DNA of 64,000 bases. It comes from Liolophura sinensis (Eukaryota; Mollusca; Polyplacophora; Chitonida; Chitonidae). The stretch lies in contig NC_088300.1 in the NCBI RefSeq assembly GCF_032854445.1, positions 17,923,570-17,987,569 of the forward strand, given 5' to 3'. Below the pieces are notes generated by a model that searched no databases, was not told where the DNA came from, and saw only the letters and a list, made by a program, of their open reading frames with translations. Position 1 is the first letter of the stretch. Every line of letters begins with the position of its first letter. This document shows positions 48,169 through 63,100 of this stretch, piece after piece. A program made the position numbers and the translations under genes.

Positions 48169-51100
48169 ATGTGTCGTCTGCTAAATCTATTTTGTCAACA
48201 TCATGTATTGTTGTCTGTGAAAGTTTTGGTTTTCATCAGTTTATTTTTCTTGGGAGTACTTGGCTCGGAGACAGAAAGACAAAGAAGGTAACACCAGTCT
48301 GACATATTTATATTGTTTTTATTGTTAAAGAGATGATCAGTTTGCTGAAAAAAAAATTTATAACTAGGCGTACGTAAATGTGTCTCGGTTGATCATGTAG
48401 ATCTACTCTTTCACTTTTGTAGAATAATAAAAATAGAGGATATAGTTATTAGACTATTTGGCAGTGAATGATGAATGCTATAAATGTTTTTTCAAATAAG
48501 ATATGGGCAACTGTAGCAGTGGATTGTATGCTTTTCACACTGACCTTGCTGTCCATTCTTGTATTTATCTACTTCACTGTATAATATTATTTTTATATAT
48601 AGACCTATCAATTTATTATTATTTTTTTTTTTTTTTGATTGGGGTATTATGCAGTGCTCAAGAATTGTGTTACTATAAATGAAAAGTTTTGTTTTAATAA
48701 CATGATTTACATGTTATTGCACATACCAGTAACCACATATGATGGAAAAAGCATGCAAGACACCATCAGCCAGTGTGGCAACAAAAAGGCAACAAATTTA
48801 AAAGAATTATTAATATCATATTTAAAGAACTACTATAATATATATGATCAAGATGTTTCAAGGTATGACACATTCATGAAATTTAGCACCTACACTGTAC
48901 CTTTTTTCTTGTTATGCTTAACCAGTCATGGACAGGACTTCACTGTAGTACCTATGATCTATGAAAGTTACGTTTTCTATAGTACCACTTGTTGATTTTG
49001 ATACTTTTTTTCCCCAAAATGACAGTATGTGCTTATTAATAGGTTAGCCCAGAATTGACTCAGACAACACAGTACTGTATCATGGCTTCACTTTGACCAA
49101 ATGTTATGTTTCCCATTCAATCATGGCCCAGCCTCTACATGTACATATTATAAAGAGAACATTGCACCATGAAGTTTGAATATCACAGATCATGAGATGT
49201 TTGTTATGAACGATGAAAAGGAAACTCCACTCTACTCCACTTTTCAGTCGTCATTTGTCTCTGTCAGGAACAATATTGTTGCATGGTACCCGTGGTTAAA
49301 CTTTTAATGCTGTGCAACATTTTTTTTTTTTCAGTTGAATTTATAAATAGATAGGTTATTTAGATAATGGGTTGTGTTTTGTTGACAGGAGAATTTACAA
49401 CAAAATATGCTCTCTAAAGATAGCTAGTTCAATAAAAATCAACATTAAAACCAAAGTTTTTCTACATTTCATTGTTATAAGATGCTGTGACATGGTCAGT
49501 CACAACACAGATGCCGTCCGTCACTGTATTAGGTCCTGGTGATAGACCGATATGTATCCCCTTGCAGGCAACCCAATGTGTGCAGCGATGACCCTGATAA
49601 TCCATGTTGTCCGGGTTGGAAGATATCTGAAACGTCAGGACTTTGTTTAACAGGTAAGTTACCTGAACCATTTTATTAGTCTGCAGATCTATACATGTTG
49701 CTCTTTAGGTCTTAAATAAATGAAATAAATTTTGCTAACCCATATGCATGCATACAGCATTGGTACATCTAGGCCATTGATCTTGCGAAGCATAATGAAC
49801 TGGTACATAAATGTTCTATTATCAGACCAGTTTGATATAAAGATCTGGCATTTGGCTCAGTGGTAGGGCATGAGACTTCAAACCAATGGGCAAAAGGCTC
49901 AATTTAATCCCCATCCTGGACAGAATTTCTAGGTTACCCTGCCCCTATTGTTTGTAATGAATGTAAGCAAACCACAGCACATACATCTTGCATTCATGGA
50001 GTACTTACTTACAACATATTTTGTGTGCAAGCCTGTATGTTAAGCGTGGGAAAGGTCATGAGTAATTTGCCAAAGATTGCTGGTTTACTCTGAGAACCTT
50101 GGTTTCCTCCACCCGTAAACTTGATAACTATTATAGAAAGGAAAAATGCCCGAGTTTTGATCAGTAAATAAATGCATATGCTTATTATCACATGTACATG
50201 TATGGCTATCCCACAGATAAAGTATTCACTTGCATTTGGTATATTGAAATTAATGAGTAAAACTTACATGTGTAAACCAATAAACTGAAGAAAATGCTCA
50301 TGTCAACTGCCAGTGATCATTTTTCAAACGCTAAGCAGAATTGAATTGTGACTAGAAAAGTGCATTTGCTTTAGAGGGGTTTTATGCAAGTATTTTATGC
50401 AATCTTTATAAAACAGTCAATAAATTACTATAAAATATGTTTTAAGTTATATGTACATAATGAAAGAAGAACTAATGTGTAAAGATATCATGCAAGAGGC
50501 AACATTCTGTTCTTTTATCTTGGAATTCATGGACTAAATCTTGACATGAAATTGTGGAGGAAGGTTTTTGTATTTATTTATTTATTTGATTGATGTTTTA
50601 CGCAATACTCCAGAATAGTTGACTTGTATGAGGGCAGTCAACATTATGATGGGGTGAAACCGAGCAGAGCCAGGGGTAAACTCATGACCATCTGCAGGTA
50701 CCTGGAAGACCTTCCCTGGTATGCCCAGAGAGAAAGCCAACATGAGCTGGACTTGAACTCAAAGGGACAGCATTCGTGCCCCCACATGTTAACCACCTCA
50801 GCCGCAGAGCCCCCCACCCCACCCCATCCCCCGATAAAACGGATTGAACAATGACAGGAAAAGCAGTTATAAAAATGTGACTCTCAATATTCATGGAAGT
50901 ATATGTATGTGTCAACCTACATTGTTAGCAGCTCAGCCAAAGGTCATCTCAGGCGTCGCAAACAGTAACACGAACATTGTCTTATATGACAGAAGTGTCT
51001 GTTGAGGTCAGCCAGCATCACCGCTGCCATATATCTTCATGATGGTTGAGTTTCAAGGGGTTAATCTATTATGTAAAAAAACAGTCAACTGCAAGTCATA

Positions 51101-54100
51101 GCATTAAAGGTTCTAGTTGCTGTGAAAATCCCCAAAATGTAATTTTGGACAATCTGTTCATTGTGTTTTGTGGACTTTCTGTCAAATTGTAAATACTTGT
51201 GTGGCTTGTGTTACATTAGTCTCTGTTAGTGTATTCCAAATGTAAGTCATATTCCTGCCTAATTAGCAAGAATGTTAGCTGTATTCAGAGTACATGTACT
51301 TAGATATGCATTATTAGGTAATAATGCATAATATCAAGTTCTGAGATGCTCAAGCAGTCACTAGATGTAGTTCACGTTCACATACATGTAGCGTAGGTGA
51401 ACTGTGATCTGACTGCTTTCATAGTTTCACTGTTTATAGGTGGCTGGTACTTACATATGCAATGGTATTTTGTCTCTGTCTACTGTTTTGGCAACAACCG
51501 TGGCCCCTGTGTTCTTTCTAACGACTCTTCCATTACATGTATTATCTTGTGTATATTTAAAGACACTAAGACTAAGAGGTTGCTTGACTTGTACCATAAA
51601 ATGACTAAGTACCAGCTTCGCTAAGGAAAACAGCTAACAGCCTAGTATCTTCGAGTACCATTAGCATGGCCTATATACATGTACTGTTGTTTCTTCTGAA
51701 ATTCCTGTGTCTTGCGAGTCTGATGCATGATGTACACATGCATGTATGAATAGTTACTGTAATATTCTCATGTATTCTCTTGTGGACCTCTTGATACAAA
51801 CTGTATGTAGATCTACCCTAATTCTTCATCCTTTTCAGTGTCTTTGCAACTAATATTTTGAACATTCTGAGAGAACCATAGGGTGTAGGGAACTAATTTG
51901 CACATTTTCATCAAGCTTAAGCGAATCATGTTAGCATCATTGTGATAATAATTGTTTGCTTAAATTCATTGCAGCAAAAGTTCTTGCATATAAAGTTTAA
52001 ATTTACATTCAGTGAATACCTCAGTGGAAGTTGAAACTAACTTTGTATTATAAAATAAAGAATTTGTAGTCATAATTGACTTCTGAAACTGGTCAGATGA
52101 GTCACACCCAAGCCAATCATAGTTTGTGTCAGATGTTGGTTTACTTGTAAGATTTGCTATCTTTGACTGTGAGTAGTACTTATCGGTTGATGATTCACAC
52201 TGATCGTGACTTTCTCTGTTTCTCCATAGCTGTATGTGAAGATGGGTGTGGACAGGGAATCTGTATTGGGGCCAATCTCTGCCAGTGCCCCGATGGTTCA
52301 TTGGCCAACTACTGTCAAGGAGATACCAAATCTGCAATAAGAGATGTGTCTGAAGAAAAAGCCACACTCCCTCCAGGTAAACTAAAAAAATTGTCTGTCA
52401 GAAAAGTAACATCTACAGTCTAGTTTTCTTCTTTGGCCCCCTTTCCCAAAATTTTATGTGTATAGATAAACAGGAAAAATTTTAAAATTTTGAAACTTGT
52501 CAAAAGGTTGATGGTTTCCCTCTGGCATTCCCCTTTTCACCCTGGCCATCATTGTAAGCAAAAAATTAATGAGAGTTCATTAAACAACAATCAGATATAT
52601 AAATACCATTACATATTGAAATTGGAAATGTTAAACTAAGTTATTCTCAGCCTTTTTCTACAAAAATGAAACTGTGTTACATATTTTACACTTTTATATG
52701 CAACAAAATTAACTGTACATAATACACATACTTTCTAAATTCTGTTGTAATTGTGCAGGTTTATAAGTCAGGTATCAAGATTAACAGCTTCATTTACATA
52801 CACAAGCTCACCATTGCTGAATACAGATACATGTAACCTTTGTTTAAATAACCTATGTCCATGTGTATGTACAGATGACTTCCATCATATAAGTGAAATA
52901 TTCTAGGTTACTTGTACTTCTTAAAACTCCTATCACATGAATAATTAATTCTGTCAAAAACTCGACACCTAACATATTAAGCTCTTAAGGGTGAAAACTT
53001 CTTGCCAGCACAGCACATCTGTCATGGTCAAGTTTTTTGTAAATATTTACTTTTTTGATGAGCATGTGTTTTATCCATTCGCATCTTCTGGAGGCCGTGT
53101 CAGGCAGCCACATGGAAGGGTAAAGGGAGAATTCCTGCCTGGAAATGACCCAGATCCCCCAGACAACCTGGCCTCACTCTCTGCTATCTGTTAACTCTAA
53201 ACATACCAAACACACAAGCACTAAAATTGTATACAATCTCCCAGAGATGGCTTTTTTTATGTTTTTGTCATTTCCTCATTCAAAAAGAAACCCTAAAAAC
53301 AGGAACAAATGTTGTGCAAAAAGTAAATCAAAATGTATACATGTACATCTATATATTCTTATTGTCACCTTTATTATTGTAAATGTATCCGTAAATACAA
53401 TATGTACCCAGTACATTTCATATAGTACATCCACCCACATGCATGATTACAAAATTTGAAACTTCAGGCGCACGTACATGTACTTTGCATCAACATCTGC
53501 CCAACCTGACCTTCAGGACCTTATGCATGAGGTTCCATCAGCATGATCTTGGTAACATCTTTGAATATAAAGGTCTGTTGATAAGATTCATGCAAATGTT
53601 CACTTTATCCAGTGACCCGCCATTGGCAGTAGGTTACATTGTAATGTGTGAAAGTACATGTGGTGCTTCAGCAAAAGTGATGGGTATTAATTTGGTTCCA
53701 TCCCTGTGGTGTAATAAGGTTCACTTGTCTTACATCAAATTTGAAAAAACAACGATATTCTCTTTGCAAATTTTTAATATTTAATAAATTTTCTGATTCC
53801 AACTACAGCGCATCCATTGGTTTCTGAGAAATAACTGCCGTAAATATTGTTGAGTTTGCTCATTTCTTGGTGGAGGTTCATTTTGTTTATCAGTGGGATG
53901 GGTGCATAATTTTTTTTTTATATTTAATGATATTTTCAGATGTTCAAGATCTATTTAGATTCAAAGACGCGACCTCATTTGTCAAGAGTCTTCATGGTGT
54001 TCGCAGCCAGTACTTTATCTTGTCTGTTTCAGTTAAAGGATTGAGGACTAAATCTGAAAATTATCAAAATAAATGAAAGAACTATTATCAGAAATTTTAC

Positions 54101-57100
54101 ACAATTTCCTCACTCGTGCCAACAAAATAAATTTTAAACTGCACATACAGTTTACAGAGATTATGTCGGGGAATGCATTGGGCATTTTCTCCAAATTATT
54201 TCTGCCTTAAAAGGGTCGGGTTTTATGGTTATCACAACTATCAAATTTGACCTGAAATTTCACTGAAAAAAAGGTCCCTAGAAAAAGGCCAATAAAGGTT
54301 ATCGTAAATTACTTTAGGAGATAAAACTTAAATATTATTTCACAATGATGTCACCCTTAACTGTCTGAACAAACATCATCCTTCCTGAAAAATACTTGAC
54401 CTTCCAAACTATTGGGCACCCAAACTAGCCAAGTTATAGTAAAACTAGCGAGTAAAATATGACAAAATATAATGATTTACATTTTTGTGTCATTCACAGG
54501 CTTAAAAGCTTTCAGAAAGCATTATTTTGAGTTGCATTTTATGAATTTTCTTTGTTTAAATTGTATTGACCATACATGAAGTTTGGTATCAGGACCTTTA
54601 ATTTTTTTCTTGATATAGCCCTGCCATATAGTAAAATATACATGTATGTACAGGATGTGTCCTGATTACTTTGTAAGTTTCAATGGCTGCTGGAAATGAA
54701 GTGAATTTCTGAAGTCTTTGTGCTAGATAAGAAAGTGACATCTAAACTCAGAGTCAAAGCCAATATCTTGTTGTAAACTAGCCCACTTTATCCCCATACA
54801 TGTAGCTTGTCTTCAGTGCTGTACAGGGTACAAGGTACTTTACTGTACAAAGGTTAAGGAATTACCAGGCCTCCTCCATGCCACCGAATAATTTTTTCAT
54901 TGACCTATTCTAACTCTGCCCTGGGAGCACAGATTACACCCTGCTGATGTGTGTAACCTGGGACTGACTTTGAAGAAATGGCTTGTTAGTATTATGTTGT
55001 AGCTGTTTTTTCATGGTGGGGGTGGGGGGAGGAGGCTAGTTAGCTTGATCTGTGTTTCTGAGACTCTAGTAGTTCTTATGATACCACAAGACTTAGTAGC
55101 AGTGTGTCATCTGGGAGTGGGCAATGTGCTGGTCATTTGTGTACACACCATACTTCCTGCGACCAGATGGGGCTCACTAGATACAAGGTCCATATCAAAG
55201 CTAGATGTTTACCTTGAAACTACCCACATGGTGTCCAGTAAACACAACACTCCAGGGGCGAATTAACTCCAGACTTTCAGACTCTGGACGCATGGTCTCT
55301 GAACACAAAAGAGCTAGGAGACATTCATGAAATAAGAATTGGACTTTGTCCAGTTTTCCACCTTCCTCAAAGTACCAGTCTTATTAACCCTCATTAATGT
55401 CTTCACCAAGATTTCTTACCATAAATCAACTGTTAATGAGCTGCTGGTACATTCCATTAAGTTCTTTTGATGGGAGGACCAGACTTTTGATTGGAGGAAT
55501 AAGGGAAGCTAATTATTCTAGTTCTGCTTACAGTAGGCTGAATGGTTCATGGAAAACTGGATTTGTCTGTCCTGAGATCCCCCTTAAAAAATACACAATT
55601 TTTGTGTTAAACTGAACATTTTCTGTACGATGTTGCTTCTAGATACCAGCAGTATACTTACTTGTACATGTAATTAAGATACATGCTTTCTCATTAAGAA
55701 AAACCCTTCTAACATCTTTTCCCCCTATCTCCCATCCTCAAGAAATCATGCCGTCCCCCTGTTTTATTACATGTGCCCTAATTCCTCAGCTCTTTTTTAT
55801 ATAAAAGAGCAAATTTAAGTGCAATTTATGCAAATTTTTAATTTAATTTTGGAAACAAAACAACATTGGTTGGATTGGCCAATTTCAGGCCTTTACAGAA
55901 AGTATAATTTTATCAGACCACACAGAGTAATTGCACCCAGAATTTGCTTGAATAAACACCTCGCAATCATGCCAAATGGTTGAAGAATTACAGTAAACGC
56001 ATATATGTGCAGATTCCTACTTAATCAAGTGAACACTTTGTAATATTTATTTCCTTTGGAAGCTTTTATCTGAAACAGTACAGGTACTTGGTATAAATTT
56101 TTTTTCTTTAGCCCACTCATTTAATTCCTGGCTCCAGATTCTCCTGTTCTCACTGTACAATGCCCTTGGAGTCAGTAAGCAGTCAGTGACTTTCGAGTCT
56201 CTGCATTCTGCATCATTCATTGAAGATCACTGTCTTCCGCCAATATGGTGTGCACATCTGTATCTCACATGTGGGAAAGTTTGTCAGCGGGTGGGTTGTT
56301 TGCCACTCTGGTTTCATCAACCCACAAAACTGATTGCCATAGTATAATTATAAAATTTTTAGTATGGTCGCATTCAGATGAATAAATAGAATTTCTGGCA
56401 GAGACATGTACCGGTAACTTAATAATTAAATTGTCAAATTACTGAGTTTAGTAAATTATTTCTCATTTGTACTCATTTGAATTGTACATACAAGGGTGTC
56501 TTTTCGTTGCAGATTTGTCACCATTCACACATGCCTTTCATTAGTAAAGCCTCCCACGCTGATTTGGAAAATTACTTTACGTGTCACTGTATTAAAATAT
56601 ATAAAGGGTTGCTACATTAATCTGGCCAAGTTATCAAATTACTCTCCATAATCAAACAGATCTGTCTATATGTGGCATATTGCCTGTGCAGCTTTTCTGG
56701 TCAGTGCTTGTATTATGCTAGATATATTTTGACATTTTTATGAAATTCGGATATGAAAAAGAGTGGTCTGTGCAGAGAAACATATGTTTATATGAATGCT
56801 CATATGGTTCTTAGTGGGTGTTTATTATCATATAAACTTTGCCAGAAGGAGGATAGTGACTATATAAACAGTTAGCATAAGTGTATTAGATATTTATAAC
56901 CAAGGCCACAAATACATGTACATGTACTTCATACCCGTGGTTTCTCAACACTTCTATGCACTGCAGTGACAGTCATGTATCGAAGCAAAATGTAGGACTG
57001 CAAATTTTTTTTTCTTTTCCTTTCTTAAAGTGGATTTTGCTATCAACATTTCTAGATTCATTAAGGAATTAATAATAGAAGCAAAATCTTTTCTTTATGT

Positions 57101-60100
57101 TATCTTCTCACATTGCTTTAACAGTCCATCTATGTTTTTTGTTCCATATGTTTAACATTCAAAATTCAGAATAAAAAGCCAACACTGTTTATGTTTGGCC
57201 ACCTTGTTAAGTCTCACTAAGAGTTCGTAGGTCAACCTTCTGATAATTTTTTTTTTCAGTCAACAGACAGTCCTGTCCAAAGTATATGTATGGCTAACAA
57301 ATTCCATGTGATGTAAAAAAGTACATGCATATCTCTGATAAGGCAAATGTTTTATTTCAAATACTTGTATTGCTACTGGCACATGCAGAGAGGCCCTATG
57401 CTGTTAATCTACACGCACTGCAATTTTCCTTCTAATTGCTTCAGAAACTGCACCATTGAATTATGCTCCATATATTAAGGCCTTGTACAAAAGGCAACCG
57501 TCCTTGTGTAGTGACTGAAACATGTATAAAGATTAAATGCTAATACAGGATATCCGGACTTGCATGTGCTTTAGATTGACATTTAAAGAACAGAGTAAGA
57601 AAGAGGAAATGCCTATAAAATATGAAGGAAATGCCTGTGAAATATTATTGTAAGAACAGTTGTACAGTGTGGTTGTAAACAATAAAACCTAAGCCATGAG
57701 TTACGACTTGTTAGTGTATCTTCTTAAGGTTAAGAGACAGCCACACTCAAAAATATTTCGAACATGCTGTCTGTTGAGTCTTCAAGTCTGAAAGCCAGTT
57801 CAGAGAGTTTCTTATACTTTTGTCTGTTGGACAACAGATGATTTCCTACTGGTTATGTAAATATATTTACTTATTTATTTGATGGTTGTTTAATTATATA
57901 CCCAAGAATTTTTTATTTATGTGATGGCAGTCAATGCTATAAATGGAAACCTTCATGCCCAGGGTAAACCACTAATCTTTGCCAAATTACTGACCTCCCC
58001 ATGTACACACCCTGATTGAACAAATGTTAACATGTGTAAAATGGCTGCTTCTTGCCACTAAGTCCCCGTGATCAGTTAAAAGGTCAAAGGGAATTTACAA
58101 ATTCCCTATCCAAGTTCGGGTTTGGACCCATACTTCATTCATCCTAGCTAGAAATATTGAAAAGGAAACTGTTTTGTTGGAAGTGATGGTGTAAGGGTCA
58201 ACAAATTAAATAGACACAAATATAGATGCATTTACACATGTAAGCACTATTAAGTGTGGTCTAATTAGTAAATTAATACCTGTTTGTCAAGTCAACATGG
58301 TGTGTATGTACAGTGTATGTAAATCTCTGTTTATATCTCATTGCTAGCACTACTGTCTGTTCCATCTGTTTAATAGTACAGTTTCTGAGTCAGTCTCATA
58401 AAAAAATAAGAAAAGAAATCAGATAAATGAGAAAAAAAAGGAAAAAGCATTCTGTAGATATTTGAAAGAGGGAGTACCAACCTTCTAGCTAATGCATCCT
58501 TTAGTTTGGGCTATTTTGCATTCAATTTTAGTTAGACTGAAGTCAGTCTTCAAAATGTATGATAAAATTAAAAGACATACATTTAGATTTATTGACTTAA
58601 AGTTGCACATGAACATAGTTGTTTGTATCTGGACTTTCATTTCTCTGCTGCAGAGTATAAGTATGACAAATCTGTGGCCCAGGGGAGGGGTCTTGGGTCA
58701 GCATCCAGCCAAGAATTCTCAGAGATTAGCCCCTCTTGTGAGGATCTGGGATGCCAGCAGAGATGTGATATGAGTGATGGCATCCCACACTGTAGCTGTG
58801 GTCCTGGCTACACCCTACACTCAGATGGCTTAACCTGTACTGGTAAGATATGTAAATGTTTAGCAATTAGCACTTAACCATAATGTTACATAGATACTTT
58901 TAAGCTTTGTTCATCATGTTAGAAATATGAACATGAAAATAAGGTATATCAATTTCTGTCATAAATTATTCCAATTTTATATTAAATAAAAACATACAAG
59001 CATGCTAAATTGAAGTTGGAAAAGTGGAAACTAGCAAGTAAACCTTTACACTCTGTTCAGAACTTCAGAGTCATAACAGGGTATGTTCTTTATCTCTTTC
59101 ATTGGAAATATGTTACATATTTTTGTTATTGAGAAATGCCACAGAAGTTAAGTTTTTGACTGTTAAAACGCTAATAATGTTGTGCCAGGTCTACTGATTT
59201 ATATATGAAGATGTATTGTCAGCGTATCCTCAGGTGCAAAGTGAAATATTTTATTCCATTGATAGTTTGCATTAGTGGTTGTTTACATACTATTTACTAA
59301 ATCTCTCTAGAATTAACTAGGAAACTGTGAACAATAGCACAATACATCTGAACTTACATGTATTTGTGTGAAACAAGAAAATCTCTTTTCTTCTAAAGGA
59401 TTCTATCAACTAGAATTCATTTGTGGAAGTAAAGATTTGGTATTGGTTTTTCTTGCAGTTTTATGTGTCCTAATAATATGTCCAATTAATACCATCTACC
59501 TCGCTTTTCATGCTCATGTTTTCAGTTGTAAAATGCCAAACCAAAGTCTTTACAAATACATACTAACTCAACCAGTTTTGAAAACACAACTACAGTACGT
59601 TAGTAATGAGGCATACTTCTCAATGTACAATGTGATGGATTTAGCTAATAAATTCTTATAAAATTGGAAGGCTTTCCAATCCCACATAGCCATAGAAATG
59701 CTGTAATTAAAAATATAAACATAGAAAGATTTCAAAAACGCCAAAGTTATGATTCTTGACGATAAAAGAAGTTAAGAAAAGGACAAACATGCATTTTATC
59801 CAGACTTTCTACCCTCATTTTAGTCACCACAAATCACCTAAAAGGCATCTCTCAAAGACCAGAGCTTCGTGGGCTAGGCGGCCAATGGACTTGCCTACTA
59901 TGGGCTGTAATAGTCTGACCCCTTCTTAACAGTTGGCATGATGCACTCCTGATATGCCTATTAATTATATATGTAAATACTTTTTCAGATGTTGATGAGT
60001 GTGTGCAGTATGCCCATATATGCAGCCATAGTTGTCGCAATATAGCTGGAGGGTTTGTGTGTGATTGTCAGTCTGGGTACAGGCTTCATTCAGATGGGAG

Positions 60101-63100
60101 AACATGTAATAAGGTAGAGGAGCCTGTCACAGGTATGTATACATCTGAAAGTTTCTATGAGTGGCTGGGAGAAGGCAGTGGTCTAATTGTTGCTTGCCTT
60201 TCGATCGCAAAGACACATGAGACGCAGGTTCAAACCTGGCTTCAGACAGAAGATTTGTAAATTCCCCAGCTCTCACTACATGTAGTGACAATAAGTGGTT
60301 TATGATGCTCGTGTATCCATTTGTCATTTGTATGGCATAGTTCATCAGTAACTTGCCAAAGATCGATGGTTTACCCTGCGTAATCCCGACTCATCCAACC
60401 ATAATACTGACCCCCATCATATGAGTGAAGAATTCTGAGTATGGCCTTGAACAAAAAGCATTTAATTTATGAGTAACCATGAATTCCTGTGGAATTTTGT
60501 CTGAAGTCCACACAAAATGCTTGCCTATTTTCTTTTTTGAAAACACACTTTTTTTTTTTTTACAGACACACCCTCCGCTGAAGATCCCTCTGCAGTTCCT
60601 TACCACTGGAGACAATATATTGATGACATGTTAGACCCTCATAAGCCATCACCAGAAGAACCAGCCCAGAGGGCCACCCAGCCAAAGATGAGCATTAAAG
60701 CCAGAGTAAGGACAACTAAACAGAGGGGCATCCAAGAGCCATATGTACCTCCATCGGAAGGCACGGACACTCAGGACAGACCCTCATTTGTTGAGCATGA
60801 TTCATCCAGACAACCAACGCACCTTCACGGAGGCCATCCTTCATTACCACACCAGCCTGGCCCTGGCTTTAGAAGTGAAACATCTGGACATGATCCTTAC
60901 AATCTGCCTTCACAGTTTAATCCAAATGCTCGATATGAGCAGCTTCCTCCTGAGTTGACCAAGCAAATGTTTGGAAAATATGATCGCAAGAAGTTGGTTC
61001 CATTTGACTTTGAAGATCAAGAATATCAAGAACCATTTCGAAAGGGTGGTCCATCAGCAGAGGGACCTGGGTCAAGAGCCATATTCTGGGAAGAAATCCC
61101 AACTGACATTGCAACGACACTCACCAAAGTTACCCCCTGTGGGTCTGGGTACAACTGCCCTGATGCCTTACCTGAGTTTGCTGACCCTTCTTTCCAAGTA
61201 CCTGATTTGGCTGATCCCTTTCTTCAGGCTCCTAATCCACCCCTAGAACCTCCTCCTGCTGTGATACCAATTGAAAAGCAGAGACTCGCAGACCGAGGCA
61301 GCTTGAACAAACCGCAAATCAAAACGAAGAAGGTGAGTCGACGAAAGGAGCATAGACCCAGGGGACATAAACATAGGAGGAGACACAGGAAGGGCAAAAC
61401 TCGCAACAAGAAGACTAAAACTGATAAAACCAAACCATCACCTTCTACTTACTTGAAGAAACCTACAACGTCAGCTTCTAACAGTAAAAGCAAGTTGGAC
61501 GGAGAGCAGTGGCAGAAGGATGGGAAGGCTTGTAGAGGAGACTTGTGCTATTTTCCTGAAGAGTCTGAGGAAGAAAATGTAACACCATTTGGTGTTGTTC
61601 AAACTGATGACTTTGGTCAATGTCCAGAGGGATTTGAACTTTTGATTGTGAATGACTTTCAAGTATGTAAACCACTCGCAGAGCTTGCAAGATCCCGAAC
61701 ATTTCCAGCTGCTCTTCCTACAATGTCTACCACTCCGCACCAGACAGCTAAAGAGACTGGCAATAATGTAGATTCTGACATAGCCATTGACTTGGAGAGT
61801 GAAGTAGAATCTGTCAAGTCTGTACCATCAACACGACCTCCATTTATCAACTTCTGCGTAAAAGAAGGCAAAATCATGATCATTACAGCAAAAGGGATAC
61901 ACTGTAAACACAAATCTGAAGAAAACATATTTGTTGATTGTGAAGAACATGAAGTCTATGTGGAGACTGTAGCTGGATATATTTGCAGGGATCCCTCAAC
62001 AGAAGATATCTTGTCCACCCCTATCCAGTGCCCTTCTGGGCACACCTTGATAAAGACCAACACTGGGTATGAATGCAGAGGAACAGTGGTTCTGGAATCA
62101 TCCTGTCCTGAAAACTATGAAACTGTGCAAACCATGTCAGGAACAATATGTAGCCCCTCATCTCCATTTACGTCCACAGGAAAGACCACTTGTCCACCAG
62201 GTACAGTCCTAACAGAATCTGAGAAAGGAACCGAGTGTCTCCACATAATAGATGAACTGTTAGCAGCAACAACTGTTGTATCAGATGACCTTGTCACAAC
62301 GGACCATCCCAGGGAGTACCCTATAGGGCTGCCTCCTAAACCAGATGTGCCCACCACCTCACCTGTACCTGACTTAACAACTGCGTCCATACTTTGCCCA
62401 CCTGGTCAGATCGGTGTACAAACTGACACAGGTCCTGTTTGTAAGTACTACACAAAATTGGAGAGAGGCAGAGGAGATCTTCCACCCTTTTGTCCAGAAG
62501 GAAGGACAATGATGAACACAGAGTCTGGACTACTCTGTATCGGAGCTTCAGTAATGGTCGAGTATGATGGACCAGTTACACTTTTATACAGTGAAACAGA
62601 GGAATCAGGCCCGAATATCTCACCTTGCCCAAAGGGACAGGTTTTAGTTAGCACAGAAGATGGGGAAAAGTGCCAGGACCTCCAGCGCCCATTTGTTTTA
62701 CCAACTGATGATATACTACTTGTGCGAAATGTTTGTCCACATGGACAGGTTGCCGTTAACACATCTGATGGATCTGAGTGCCGTTGGATTGGCATAGAGA
62801 AGGAAACTGGCCCTGAGCCTCTATGTCCTGAAGGGTGTTCAATCCAGCAGACTAACTTTGGATTGCTGTGTATTAATGACACCACAGGTGAGCCTGCTTT
62901 AGATGGTAACTTTTCCTGTCCTGATGGGCAGATAGCTCTTTTCACTCCAAAGGGCAGTATGTGTAAATCAGAGGGTGTCATTGTTGGGAAAATATTAACT
63001 GTTACTGAGATAGATGACCTTCAAACAGAACCAGGATGTGGTTTAGATAACCTTGTGTTTCAAACACTGGCTGGACCCCTCTGTCTAGATAAAGTGTCTA

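Noticed and set aside
53867..54076. Possible small extra exon of the extracellular gene (DVQDLFRFKDATSF...)
   Set aside because: The acceptor and phase fit, but the only in-phase donor (ATG|gtgttc) is poor and there are no cysteines or domain marks. Left out pending RNA data.
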